Part shown: piece by piece, positions 48,702-56,999 of the stretch
How the letters are laid out: each line of letters begins with the position of its first letter
Numbering within the stretch: the stretch's first letter is position 1
NCBI GenBank assembly: GCA_002101905.1
Contig: LQPU01000057.1
Coordinates: forward strand, 1-62,697
Reading direction: 5' to 3'
From: Mycobacterium shimoidei
Lineage (GTDB): Bacteria > Actinomycetota > Actinomycetes > Mycobacteriales > Mycobacteriaceae
Length of the DNA stretch: 62,697 bases
The notes under the pieces: model-generated
Databases searched by the model: none
What the model was told of the DNA's origin: nothing
What the model saw: only the letters and a program-made list of their open reading frames with translations
Program-made: the position numbers and the translations under genes

Positions 48702-49504
48702 GAGTAATCTCGAACTTCCAAGTCGTCGTTGGTCGGCCGTTCTCCGGTCCACGAAACCTGGAGCACACCAAGCGGTTCTGACTGATCGAATGCTACCGCC
48801 CGGGTCCGATACAGTTCGAGCAGCGCCAGGAAGCGCCCGACGATCTCGATCGTCGTCTCGCAGTCGGCCACCAACTCCGAGAACGACGCCCACTGCCCTA
48901 TGCCGCGGGACTCCAGTAGCCCCAGCAAATGTTGGGCCTGCTCAGGCACCGACACCATCAACTCGTGCAGGTGCTCGGTGGCCACCGTCGGCACCGGGCG
49001 CGGCGTGAACGCGATCGCGGCGATCTCGGCGAATCGTTGCGCGTCGACGCCGAGCATCACTTCGGGCAGCAACCCCTCGTATCGCTCTTCGAGTGATACC
49101 GCCCGCGGGTAGCTGCGCAGCGCGGCCGCCTCCAGCTCGGCGAACATCTGCGCGACATGCTTGAACGCCCGGTATTGCAGCAGCCGGGCGAACAGCAGAT
49201 CGCGCACCTCCAGCAGCGCGAGGTCCTCCTCGTCGTCGACCTCCCCGGATGGCAGCAGTCGTGCCGCTTTCAGGTCGAGCAAGGTCGCGGCTATCACCAG
49301 GAAGGCGGTTGTCTCCTCCAGTTCCAGCTTCGGACCGATCGCGCGGGTGTAGGCGATGAACTCGTCGGTGACCTGGTGCAGCGCCACCTCAGTGACGTCG
49401 AGGCGGTGGGCGAAGATCAGCTGCAGCAGCAGGTCGAACGGCCCCTCGAAGTTGGTCAGCCGGACCTGGAAGCCGTTGTGGGTTGAGGTATCGGTACTGG
49501 TCAC
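48698..49504 (-). CDS. scpA: SMC-ScpAB kleisin subunit ScpA
   Basis: A 268-residue kleisin. The N-terminal SMC-neck binding region is FQVRLTNFEGPFDLLLQLI near residue 12, followed by LVIAATLLDLKAARLLP; the C-terminal winged helix is FLALLELYRTRAVAFDQSEPLG. The GTG at 49504 overlaps the parA stop by four bases (GTGA), which decides the start. Confidence 0.96.
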   Translation of the reverse strand: MTSTDTSTHNGFQVRLTNFEGPFDLLLQLIFAHRLDVTEVALHQVTDEFIAYTRAIGPKLELEETTAFLVIAATLLDLKAARLLPSGEVDDEEDLALLEVRDLLFARLLQYRAFKHVAQMFAELEAAALRSYPRAVSLEERYEGLLPEVMLGVDAQRFAEIAAIAFTPRPVPTVATEHLHELMVSVPEQAQHLLGLLESRGIGQWASFSELVADCETTIEIVGRFLALLELYRTRAVAFDQSEPLGVLQVSWTGERPTNDDLEVRDYS

Positions 49505-50364
49505 GCGCCGAATCGATCGATGACCTCGCGGGCCAGTGAGCGGTAGGCCTGCGCGCCGCCCGACCTCGGCGCCCAAGAGGTGATCGGTTCACCGGCCACG
49601 CTGGTCTCCGGGAAACGGACGGTGCGGGTGATGACCGTGTCGAACACCAGGTCACCGAACCGCTCCAGCACCCGGGCCATGACTTCGCGGGAGTTCACCG
49701 TGCGCGGGTCGTAACGGGTGATCAAGATGCCGCTGATCTCCAGTTTCGGGTTGAGCCGGTCGCGGACTTTCTCGACGGTGTCGGTGAGCAGCGCCAGACC
49801 GCGCAGTGAAAAGTATTCGCACTCGGTCGGGATGACCACCCCGTCGGAGCAGGCCAGACCGTTGACGGTGAGCAGGCCCAGCGACGGCTGGCAGTCGACG
49901 AGCACGTAGTCGTAGCGATCCAGCACCGGATGCAGCGCACGGGCCAGCGATTGCTCGCGACCGACCTCGTTGACCAGCTGAATTTCGGCGGCCGAAAGAT
50001 CGATGTTGCTGGGCACCAGATCCATCTGCTTGACCCGGGTGTGGATCAGCACGTCGTCGATCCCGACCCGCGGCTCGACGAGCAAGTTGTGGATGGTGTG
50101 GTCGAGTTCGTAGTGCGGCACGCCCAGACCCGCCGACAGCGCGCCCTGCGGGTCGAGGTCCACCAGCAGGACCCGGCGGCCGTATTCGGCCAGGGCCGCG
50201 CCCAGGTTGATGGTCGAGGTGGTTTTCCCGACGCCGCCCTTCTGATTGCACATCGCGACGACTTTGGCGGGTCCGTGTGCGGTGCGTGGCTTGGGTTCGG
50301 GAATCTTTCGCGGCGGCCGTCCGGTCAGGCCGACACCGGCGCCGCTATCGGCGTCGTCAGTCAT
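49501..50364 (-). CDS. ParA/Soj family ATPase
   Basis: A 287-residue deviant Walker ATPase. The motif CNQKGGVGKTTSTINLGAAL (signature Lys) is near residue 37; LLVDLDPQGALSAGLG and the DCQPSLGLLTVNGL Walker B follow. It is the ParA-like protein of the scpAB operon (Rv1708 position), distinct from the parA beside oriC. It is the first gene of the six-gene operon, with a promoter in the 123-base gap to the divergent O-methyltransferase gene. Confidence 0.96.
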   Translation of the reverse strand: MTDDADSGAGVGLTGRPPRKIPEPKPRTAHGPAKVVAMCNQKGGVGKTTSTINLGAALAEYGRRVLLVDLDPQGALSAGLGVPHYELDHTIHNLLVEPRVGIDDVLIHTRVKQMDLVPSNIDLSAAEIQLVNEVGREQSLARALHPVLDRYDYVLVDCQPSLGLLTVNGLACSDGVVIPTECEYFSLRGLALLTDTVEKVRDRLNPKLEISGILITRYDPRTVNSREVMARVLERFGDLVFDTVITRTVRFPETSVAGEPITSWAPRSGGAQAYRSLAREVIDRFGA

Positions 50365-50487
50365 GCCCGGGGGTTCCGGTAATGGCGAACATCGGAGGTG
50401 AGTGTAGCCGTTTTGCGCGTCCGCGTCGGGAGACCCGCAGCAACGTAGCCAGCCAATACGCTAGCCCACTGGCTAGGCTCGACTTTC

Positions 50488-51240
50488 ATGAGTCTCAAGC
50501 AGCGAATCCCGTTCGTGCGGTGGTCGGTTTTGCGGATGGCCCGCGCCACTCGCAACATCACGACGACGGGCCAGATCGGTGATGGTCGCGAGGCGGCGGC
50601 CGTGCAATACGTGCTCAAGCACGCGCGTGCCGGCGACATCGACGACGTACTGGCCACCATCGACCGGTTCGCCTACGAGAAGTCGATGCTGATCAACGTC
50701 GGCGACGAGAAGGGCGCACTGCTCGACGCCGCGGTCCGCCGGGCCGACCCGAAGCTGGCGCTCGAGCTGGGCACCTACGTCGGCTACGGCGCGCTGCGGA
50801 TCGCGCGGGCCGCCCCGAGCGCCAAGGTGTACTCCGTCGAACTCGCCGAGGCCAACGCCGTCAACGCTCGCCAGATCTGGGCGCATGCCGGCGTCGCCGA
50901 CCGAGTGACCTGCGTGGTCGGCACCATCGGCGACGGTGGGCGCACGCTCGACACGCTGGCCGGTGAGCACGGCTTCAGCGCCGGCGCGTTGGATCTGTTG
51001 TTCCTCGACCACGACAAGGATGCGTATCTGCCCGATCTGCAGAGCATCCTGGATCGCGGCTGGCTGCATCGCGGCTCGATCGTCGTGGCCGACAACGTCA
51101 AGATGCCCGGCGCCCCGAAGTACCGCGCCTACATGAAAGAGCAGCAGGGTGCGCTGTGGAACACCGTCGAGCACAAGACGCACGTCGAGTATCAGAACTT
51201 GCTGGCGGATCTGGTGCTCGAGTCGGAGTACCTGGGCTAG
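50488..51240 (+). CDS. SAM-dependent O-methyltransferase (catechol type)
   Basis: A 250-residue class I methyltransferase: LALELGTYVGYGALRIARAAP (SAM motif I near residue 92), VYSVELAEANA and LLFLDHDKDAYLPDL (metal and SAM contacts). It corresponds in place and type to Rv1703c of M. tuberculosis. TAGGCT at 50474-50479 ends eight bases before the ATG, so the message is probably leaderless. Convergent with xerD. Confidence 0.92.
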   Translation: MSLKQRIPFVRWSVLRMARATRNITTTGQIGDGREAAAVQYVLKHARAGDIDDVLATIDRFAYEKSMLINVGDEKGALLDAAVRRADPKLALELGTYVGYGALRIARAAPSAKVYSVELAEANAVNARQIWAHAGVADRVTCVVGTIGDGGRTLDTLAGEHGFSAGALDLLFLDHDKDAYLPDLQSILDRGWLHRGSIVVADNVKMPGAPKYRAYMKEQQGALWNTVEHKTHVEYQNLLADLVLESEYLG

Positions 51241-51251
51241 CCCCCCTTTGG

Positions 51252-51313
51252 CGCGAGCGGGCGCAAAACGCCGGCAGTTGCGGCGTGTCGACGTACAAAC
51301 ACGCCCGCTCGCG
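51252..51313. terminator. Inverted repeat between convergent OMT and xerD genes
   Basis: CGCGAGCGGGCG (51252-51263) and CGCCCGCTCGCG (51302-51313) are a perfect 12-base inverted repeat around 38 bases. Related GCGAGCGGG palindromes recur between mycobacterial genes. It may act as a bidirectional terminator; no T tract is present. Confidence 0.5.
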
Positions 51314-51336
51314 GGTGGGAAAGGCGCGGCTGGGAG

Positions 51337-52284
51337 TCAGTGGGCGCGGGGGTGGGCGCCGGCCCACACCTCGCGCAGCGCGTGCACGGTGACCAGGGTG
51401 TAGATCTGCGTCGTCGTCACCGACGCGTGACCCAGCAACTCCTGCACCACCCGCACGTCGGCGCCGCCGTCGAGCAGATGGGTGGCAAACGAATGCCGCA
51501 GCGTGTGCGGTGACACCCCGGACGTGATGCCGGCGCGTTCGGCGGCGCTCTGCAACACCTGCCAGGCGCTTTGCCGCGACAACCGCCCACCGCGTGAGTT
51601 GAGGAAGATGGCCGGTGTTCCCCGCCCGCGGCGCGCCAGGCCCGGCCGTCCCCGCACCAGATAGGCATCCAGCGCTTGCACCGCGGGACGCCCCACCGGC
51701 ACCAGCCGCTGCTTGCCGCCCTTGCCCCGCAATAGCACCGACCGGTCGTGGGTGTCGAGATCGTCGACGTCGAGTCCGACGGCCTCGGATATGCGCGCTC
51801 CGGTGGAATACAGCAGTTCCAGCAGCGCCCGGTTGCGCAGGGTCAGCGGGCCGTCCGACGGGCTGTCGCCGCCGGCACCGGCCAGTAGCGCCAGCACCTC
51901 GTCGACGGTCAGGCTCTTCGGCAGTCGACGCCCCGGGGTTGGCGGCTTGACCGCTTGCGACACGTCGAGCTCGGCGAGTCCCTCAGCCGCGGCGAACCGG
52001 TGCAGTCCGCGTACGGCGACCAGCGTGCGCGCCGCCGATACCGCCGACAGCGGCGCCACCCCGTTAGCGGGGTCGCCGCGGCGCAACGCCACCAGGAACT
52101 CGCTGACATCGTCTTCGGTGACCTTCGCCAGGTCGTCCACACCGCGCGACGCGAGATGCTCTGAGTAGCGACGCAAGTCGCGGCGATACGAACTCAGCGT
52201 GTTGGCCGCGACACCGCGTTCGATCGTCAGATGATCGAGGTAACCCTGCATCTGCGCTTCCAGCGGCGCGGCGACAATGGTCAT
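51337..52284 (-). CDS. xerD: Tyrosine recombinase XerD
   Basis: A 315-residue recombinase that resolves chromosome dimers with XerC at dif. N-terminal SAM-like domain YLDHLTIERGVAANTLSSYRRDL; catalytic Arg in YSTGARISEAVGL near 170; HTLRHSFATHLLDGGADVRV (His-x-x-Arg) near 262; LLGHASVTTTQIY with His and the nucleophilic Tyr near 294. Start overlaps the nudix stop by four bases (ATGA). Confidence 0.96.
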   Translation of the reverse strand: MTIVAAPLEAQMQGYLDHLTIERGVAANTLSSYRRDLRRYSEHLASRGVDDLAKVTEDDVSEFLVALRRGDPANGVAPLSAVSAARTLVAVRGLHRFAAAEGLAELDVSQAVKPPTPGRRLPKSLTVDEVLALLAGAGGDSPSDGPLTLRNRALLELLYSTGARISEAVGLDVDDLDTHDRSVLLRGKGGKQRLVPVGRPAVQALDAYLVRGRPGLARRGRGTPAIFLNSRGGRLSRQSAWQVLQSAAERAGITSGVSPHTLRHSFATHLLDGGADVRVVQELLGHASVTTTQIYTLVTVHALREVWAGAHPRAH

Positions 52285-52904
52285 TGGGCCATCTGCCGCC
52301 TAGCGAAGGCCGTCGGCTTGTCAACCCACGGCGCATCCACCGGCCGCGGCTGTGCGAATCCCTGCCGCACCGCCAGGGCCGCCAGAATGCCAGCCACCGC
52401 AAGGGAATTCACGATCTCACCGGTGAAGACCTGTCGGGCGGCTTCGTCAATCGGATACCAGCGCATCGTCATGTCGGCTTCTTCGTCGTGTGCTTGCGGC
52501 CGGTCGACTTGGGTCAACCCGGTGGCCGAATAGACACGCACCGACTCGTCGCTGAATCCGGGTGTGGAATCCAGGTCGACCAGCGTGTGCCACGTCTCGG
52601 CTTGCAGGCCGGCCTCTTCACGCAGTTCTCGGGCGGCCGTGAGATGCGGTGCTTCCCCGCTGACGTCGAGCAGCCCGGCCGGCAGCTCCCAGAGCCGCCG
52701 GCCGAAGGGGTGCCGGTACTGGTACACCATCGGGATGTTGCCGTCGTCGTCGATCGCGACAACCGCCACGGCGCCGAAATGTTCGACCACCTCGCGGGTG
52801 ACGGTCTTCCCACCCGGCATCCGCACGTGGTCGACCCGGAGTGCGAATATCTTTCCGGTATGTAACGTTTCCGACGACGTAGTCTCGAAGACGTGTTCAC
52901 CCAC
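52281..52904 (-). CDS. Nudix hydrolase (ADP-ribose pyrophosphatase type)
   Basis: A 207-residue hydrolase matching Rv1700: EHVFETTSSETLHTGKIFAL at the start, YQYRHPFGRRLWELPAGLLD, and the Nudix box LTAARELREEAGLQ near residue 85 (REXXEE core). The GTG at 52904 is chosen because it matches the M. tuberculosis start; it overlaps the pyrG stop by eight bases. Confidence 0.94.
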   Translation of the reverse strand: MGEHVFETTSSETLHTGKIFALRVDHVRMPGGKTVTREVVEHFGAVAVVAIDDDGNIPMVYQYRHPFGRRLWELPAGLLDVSGEAPHLTAARELREEAGLQAETWHTLVDLDSTPGFSDESVRVYSATGLTQVDRPQAHDEEADMTMRWYPIDEAARQVFTGEIVNSLAVAGILAALAVRQGFAQPRPVDAPWVDKPTAFARRQMAQ

Positions 52905-54648
52905 GAGCGGCCGGCTCGGGTACTGAGGTGCTGACGCCATCGCGGTGCTCGCTCCCATTCGCCCGGTGGTCGGGAATTTCCACCGGCAGCCGCTCGGCTG
53001 CCTTGTAGTCCAGGGCCGCACCGACGAAAGCGACGAACAGCGGGTGCGGACGAGTCGGTCGACTCTTCAACTCCGGATGTGCTTGGGTGCCAACCACGAA
53101 CGGGTGCACGTCGGCGGCATACTCGACGAACTCCACCAAAGTCCCGTCGGGTGAGGTACCCGAGAACCTCAGTCCGCTTTCGGCGATGCGGTCGCGGTAG
53201 GCGTTGTTGACTTCATAGCGATGACGGTGCCGCTCGGACACCGTCGTCGTTTGATACGCCTGCGCCACAATCGAATCCGGCTCCAACACGGCCGGATAGG
53301 ACCCCAGCCGCATGGTGCCGCCCAGATCCGCCTCGCCCGCGACGATGTCACGCTGATCGGCCATGGTGGAGATGACCGGGTCCGGAGTGTCGGGATCGAA
53401 TTCCGCCGAGTTGGCCTGCGTCAGGCCGACCGAGCGCGCGGCTTCGATCACGATGCACTGCAACCCCAGACACAGTCCCAGCACCGGCAGTCCCCGACTC
53501 CGCGCGTAGCTGATGGCGCCGATCTTGCCTTCGATGCCGCGGATCCCGAAACCACCCGGGATCAGCACGCCGTCCACATCGCTCAGCGCGGCTGCCGCGC
53601 CGCTTGCGGTTTCGCAGTCATCGGATGCCACCCAGACCATCTCGACCTTCGCGTGATGTTTGAATCCACCGGCGCGCAGCGCCTCGGTCACCGAAAGGTA
53701 GGCATCCGACAGGTCGACATACTTGCCGACCAGCGCGATCCGCACCGTCTCATGCGGCTCATGCACTCGCCGCAGCAGGTCGTCCCACTCGGTCCAATCG
53801 ACGTCGCGGAAGGGCAAATTCAGCCGTCGCACCACAAACGCGTCGAGCTCTTCGCGGTGCAGCACTTTGGGGATGTCGTAAATCGAGGGCGCGTCCGGAG
53901 TGGAGATGACGCCGTCGATGTCGACGTCACACATCAGCGCAATCTTGTTCTTGAGCGGTTCGGGAACGTCACGGTCACAGCGCAAGATCAGGGCATCAGG
54001 TGTGATACCGATGCTGCGCAGAGCCGCGACCGAGTGCTGGGTGGGCTTGGTTTTCAGTTCGCCCGACGGAGCCAGATACGGCACCAGCGACACGTGCAGG
54101 AAGAAAACGTTTTCCCGGCCGAGGTCATGACGCACCTGGCGTGCCGCTTCCAGGAACGGTTGCGACTCGATATCACCTACGGTGCCGCCAATTTCGGTGA
54201 TCACGACGTCGGGGCGGTTCCCCTCGGCGTCCGGCTGGGCCATCGCCAGAATGCGGCGTTTGATCTCGTCGGTGATATGCGGGATCACCTGAACGGTGTC
54301 GCCGAGGTACTCGCCGCGGCGCTCCTTGGCGATCACTGTCGAATAAACTTGTCCCGTCGTGACATTCGCCGAGCCGGACAGGTCGCGATCGAGGAATCGC
54401 TCGTAATGCCCCACGTCGAGGTCGGTTTCGGCGCCGTCCTCGGTGACAAAGACCTCGCCGTGCTGGAACGGGTTCATGGTGCCCGGGTCGACATTGAGGT
54501 AGGGGTCGAGCTTTTGCATCGTCACCTGCAAGCCCCGGGCGGTCAGTAACTGCCCAAGGCTGCTGGCCGTCAACCCTTTGCCGAGTGAGGAGACGACGCC
54601 CCCGCTGACGAAGAGGTGCTTGGTGGCGGTTTGCGGATGCCTACGCAA
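52897..54648 (-). CDS. pyrG: CTP synthase
   Basis: A 583-residue enzyme converting UTP to CTP with glutamine. The synthetase domain begins KHLFVSGGVVSSLGKGLTAS and holds the P-loop; the glutaminase domain has the nucleophile in LGLCLGLQC near residue 395 and the catalytic His/Glu in GTQAHPELKSRP near 530. The C-terminal tail after residue 555 is variable. Start ATG 54648. Confidence 0.98.
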   Translation of the reverse strand: MRRHPQTATKHLFVSGGVVSSLGKGLTASSLGQLLTARGLQVTMQKLDPYLNVDPGTMNPFQHGEVFVTEDGAETDLDVGHYERFLDRDLSGSANVTTGQVYSTVIAKERRGEYLGDTVQVIPHITDEIKRRILAMAQPDAEGNRPDVVITEIGGTVGDIESQPFLEAARQVRHDLGRENVFFLHVSLVPYLAPSGELKTKPTQHSVAALRSIGITPDALILRCDRDVPEPLKNKIALMCDVDIDGVISTPDAPSIYDIPKVLHREELDAFVVRRLNLPFRDVDWTEWDDLLRRVHEPHETVRIALVGKYVDLSDAYLSVTEALRAGGFKHHAKVEMVWVASDDCETASGAAAALSDVDGVLIPGGFGIRGIEGKIGAISYARSRGLPVLGLCLGLQCIVIEAARSVGLTQANSAEFDPDTPDPVISTMADQRDIVAGEADLGGTMRLGSYPAVLEPDSIVAQAYQTTTVSERHRHRYEVNNAYRDRIAESGLRFSGTSPDGTLVEFVEYAADVHPFVVGTQAHPELKSRPTRPHPLFVAFVGAALDYKAAERLPVEIPDHRANGSEHRDGVSTSVPEPAARG

Positions 54649-54770
54649 TAGGGCGACCTCCGTGAAGACGGCGCAGGGCCTGAGCTGTAGCTAGCGGGTG
54701 CCTGCCGACCCACGGAACTCCACCCTAACACCCACCGGGCCGGCGCTGCGCTGACACGCCCGGGGCGCAT

Positions 54771-55712
54771 CTACTGCGCGACGGTCACCGAGGTGGCGCC
54801 GTGACCGATGCCGTATTGACCGGTGGGCCCGCCGCCCAGCAGGTCGCCGACCGCCAGAACTGTGGTGATCCGCCCGGACTCGGCGTCCACGTTGTCCACG
54901 GTGCTGATCGTCGAGGTCGTCGCCGCGTCGGCGCGGGCCACCGCCACGGCGGCCGTTCCCACCGACGAGCCGTCGCGGCCGGCCAGCACCACACCGGACC
55001 CGTGCGGGGCCAGCGCCGCGGCGAAGCGCGCCACGCTGGTGCCCTGGTTCCCGGCGTCCTCGCCGAGGGCACCGCCGGTAAGCACCACGGCGGCGTTCGC
55101 GGCGCCGATGTGTTCGTCGCGGTAGGTCAGAAAGCCAGTCTCGCGCAGGGCCGCCAGCACGGTGTCGCGCTGGGTGTCGTCGACGGGCAGCACCGAGGTA
55201 TCCCGGTTGATCAGCAACGCGATGCCCATCAGGTCGCCGGCTTGCGAGCCTTGGTCCACCAGTTTGGTGCTCAGCTGGGCACCGGCCGGCACGATCGACG
55301 AATTCACCACCGACCGAAGCTTCTCCGCGGAGTTGGCGTCGACGAACTCCTGAGTCAGCGCCAGGGTTCCGGTGACAGCGCCGCCGGCCTGGCCGACAAT
55401 CTTCGACACCGCGGCGACGTCGTCGTCTTTGGCGTCGGGGGTACGGAAGATGACGACCGACTTGTCCTTGAGCGCGTCACGTGTGATACGCCCGACCATC
55501 TGTGCATCGAAAGCATTGGCAGCACTGAGCTTTTCATTCAGAACATTCTTCTGGTCATTGAGTGAGTTGATTTGCGACTGCAGATCCCGTTTCTCGTCAC
55601 GCAGCCCCGACAGCAGAGTGTCCGACAACACCCCAGAGCCCAAAATCACGCCGGCGGCAAGCGCCAGAAATACGGCTGCCAACGAAATGACGTGGTGGCG
55701 TAGGGAGATCAC
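54771..55712 (-). CDS. mctB: Outer-membrane copper transport protein MctB
   Basis: A 313-residue protein matching Rv1698 in position and form: a membrane helix/signal at the N-terminus (VISLAAVFLALAAGVILGSGVL, about residues 8-29), a coiled-coil stretch (GLRDEKRDLQSQINSLNDQK) and a Gly/Ala/Val-rich C-terminal domain. Rv1698 limits intracellular copper in M. tuberculosis. Three bases after the steA-like gene. Confidence 0.93.
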   Translation of the reverse strand: MISLRHHVISLAAVFLALAAGVILGSGVLSDTLLSGLRDEKRDLQSQINSLNDQKNVLNEKLSAANAFDAQMVGRITRDALKDKSVVIFRTPDAKDDDVAAVSKIVGQAGGAVTGTLALTQEFVDANSAEKLRSVVNSSIVPAGAQLSTKLVDQGSQAGDLMGIALLINRDTSVLPVDDTQRDTVLAALRETGFLTYRDEHIGAANAAVVLTGGALGEDAGNQGTSVARFAAALAPHGSGVVLAGRDGSSVGTAAVAVARADAATTSTISTVDNVDAESGRITTVLAVGDLLGGGPTGQYGIGHGATSVTVAQ

Positions 55713-55715
55713 GGT

Positions 55716-56897
55716 TTATCTGATCCAGTTCTGCACCCAGAGGGAGAACCGGTTCCAATAATCGACAACCCAGTGCATCACCAGGGCATCGGTGCGCGAC
55801 ACCCACAACATGATGACGATCGCGGTCAGCATCGCCAGGATCATGAAAGCGATGGCCCCCGCCGAGATCCGGTTGCGGTAGAGGGTGGCGACCGCCTTGG
55901 CATCGACCAACTTCTCTCCCACCCGCAGCCGGGTCAAAAACGTCGAGGGATTGCTCTGCTGACGGCTCCGGTCGAAGAACGTCTCGATGTTGGCGGTGTG
56001 CCCACAAGTCACCAGCAGCGCGGCTCCGTGATGGTCGGCCAGCAGCAGCGCCAAGTCGGTGGCCGAACCCGCGGCCGGGAAGGTCATGGCCCCGACACCG
56101 AGATCCTCGATGCGTTCCAGACCCGGCGCATGCCCGTCGGCGTCGGCGGGCAGCACCACCTGCGCGCCGCACTTGAGCACGTCGGTGCTGATCTGGCTGG
56201 GGTCGCCGACGATGATCTGCGGCCGGTAACCCGCCTTGCGCAGCACATCGGCCCCGGTACCGACGCCGATCATGACCGGCTGGTACTCCTTGATGAACGG
56301 TTTGAGGCGTTTGAGGTCCTCGGCGGCGTGCGGCTCGTCGGAGACCACCACCACATGACGGCGACGCAAGTCGACGTCGATGTCGGGAATGCCGATCCCG
56401 TCGATCAGCAACGGGCTTTCGCTGCGGATGAACTCAACGGCGTTGCCGGCGAAGGCTTCCAGATGTGCGACCAGCCCGCTTTTGGCTTCCTGCATCAGCT
56501 GGGCGATGTCGTGGTCGGTGCGCTCGATACCGAGAGCCAGCCGGCGGTCACCCGAGTACACCCCGCCGTTGTGCAGGCGAACCTTGGCGCCGTCCTTTAC
56601 CTTCTTGAACACCTCCGGGCCGGTTTCGTCGATGAGTGTGACGCCGTTGTTTACCAACAACTCTGGCCCGAGGTTGGGGTAGCGGCCCGAAACCGATGGT
56701 GATGCGTTGACGACGGCGGCGATCCCGGCGTCGACGAGCGCGTCGGCGGTGATGCGGTCAAGATCCAAGGCGTCGAGCACCACGATGTCGCCAGGGCACA
56801 CCCGTCGCAGTAGCCGGTCGACGTCACGATCGACCCGGGCGGTGCCGACCAGGCCAGGGCGCGAGGCATTACGGGACAGAAGCGCTGACACTCTCAT
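55716..56897 (-). CDS. steA: SteA-like cytokinetic protein (TPK-like domain, Rv1697 type)
   Basis: A 393-residue protein with a thiamine-pyrophosphokinase-like domain (VVNASPSVSGRYPNLGPELLVNNGVTLID in parts; IIVGDPSQISTDVLKCGAQVVLP near residue 235; LALLLADHHGAALLVTCGHTANIETFFDR near 290) and a C-terminal membrane helix (AGAIAFMILAMLTAIVIMLWV, about 352-372). In corynebacteria SteA works with SteB in cell separation. MctB occupies the position of SteB here. Confidence 0.9.
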   Translation of the reverse strand: MRVSALLSRNASRPGLVGTARVDRDVDRLLRRVCPGDIVVLDALDLDRITADALVDAGIAAVVNASPSVSGRYPNLGPELLVNNGVTLIDETGPEVFKKVKDGAKVRLHNGGVYSGDRRLALGIERTDHDIAQLMQEAKSGLVAHLEAFAGNAVEFIRSESPLLIDGIGIPDIDVDLRRRHVVVVSDEPHAAEDLKRLKPFIKEYQPVMIGVGTGADVLRKAGYRPQIIVGDPSQISTDVLKCGAQVVLPADADGHAPGLERIEDLGVGAMTFPAAGSATDLALLLADHHGAALLVTCGHTANIETFFDRSRQQSNPSTFLTRLRVGEKLVDAKAVATLYRNRISAGAIAFMILAMLTAIVIMLWVSRTDALVMHWVVDYWNRFSLWVQNWIR

Positions 56898-56999
56898 GGG
56901 GCGATTCTGTCGGTGAAGTGCGGCTCAGGCGGGGAGGCGCGCCGTAACAAGGGCCTCAGAAGTTGCCTTTTGTCACACTGGCCACAAGCCGCGGAGCGG

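Noticed and set aside
53221..54549. 442-residue plus-strand frame opposite pyrG
   Set aside because: Shadow of pyrG; His/Arg-rich translation with no family signal.
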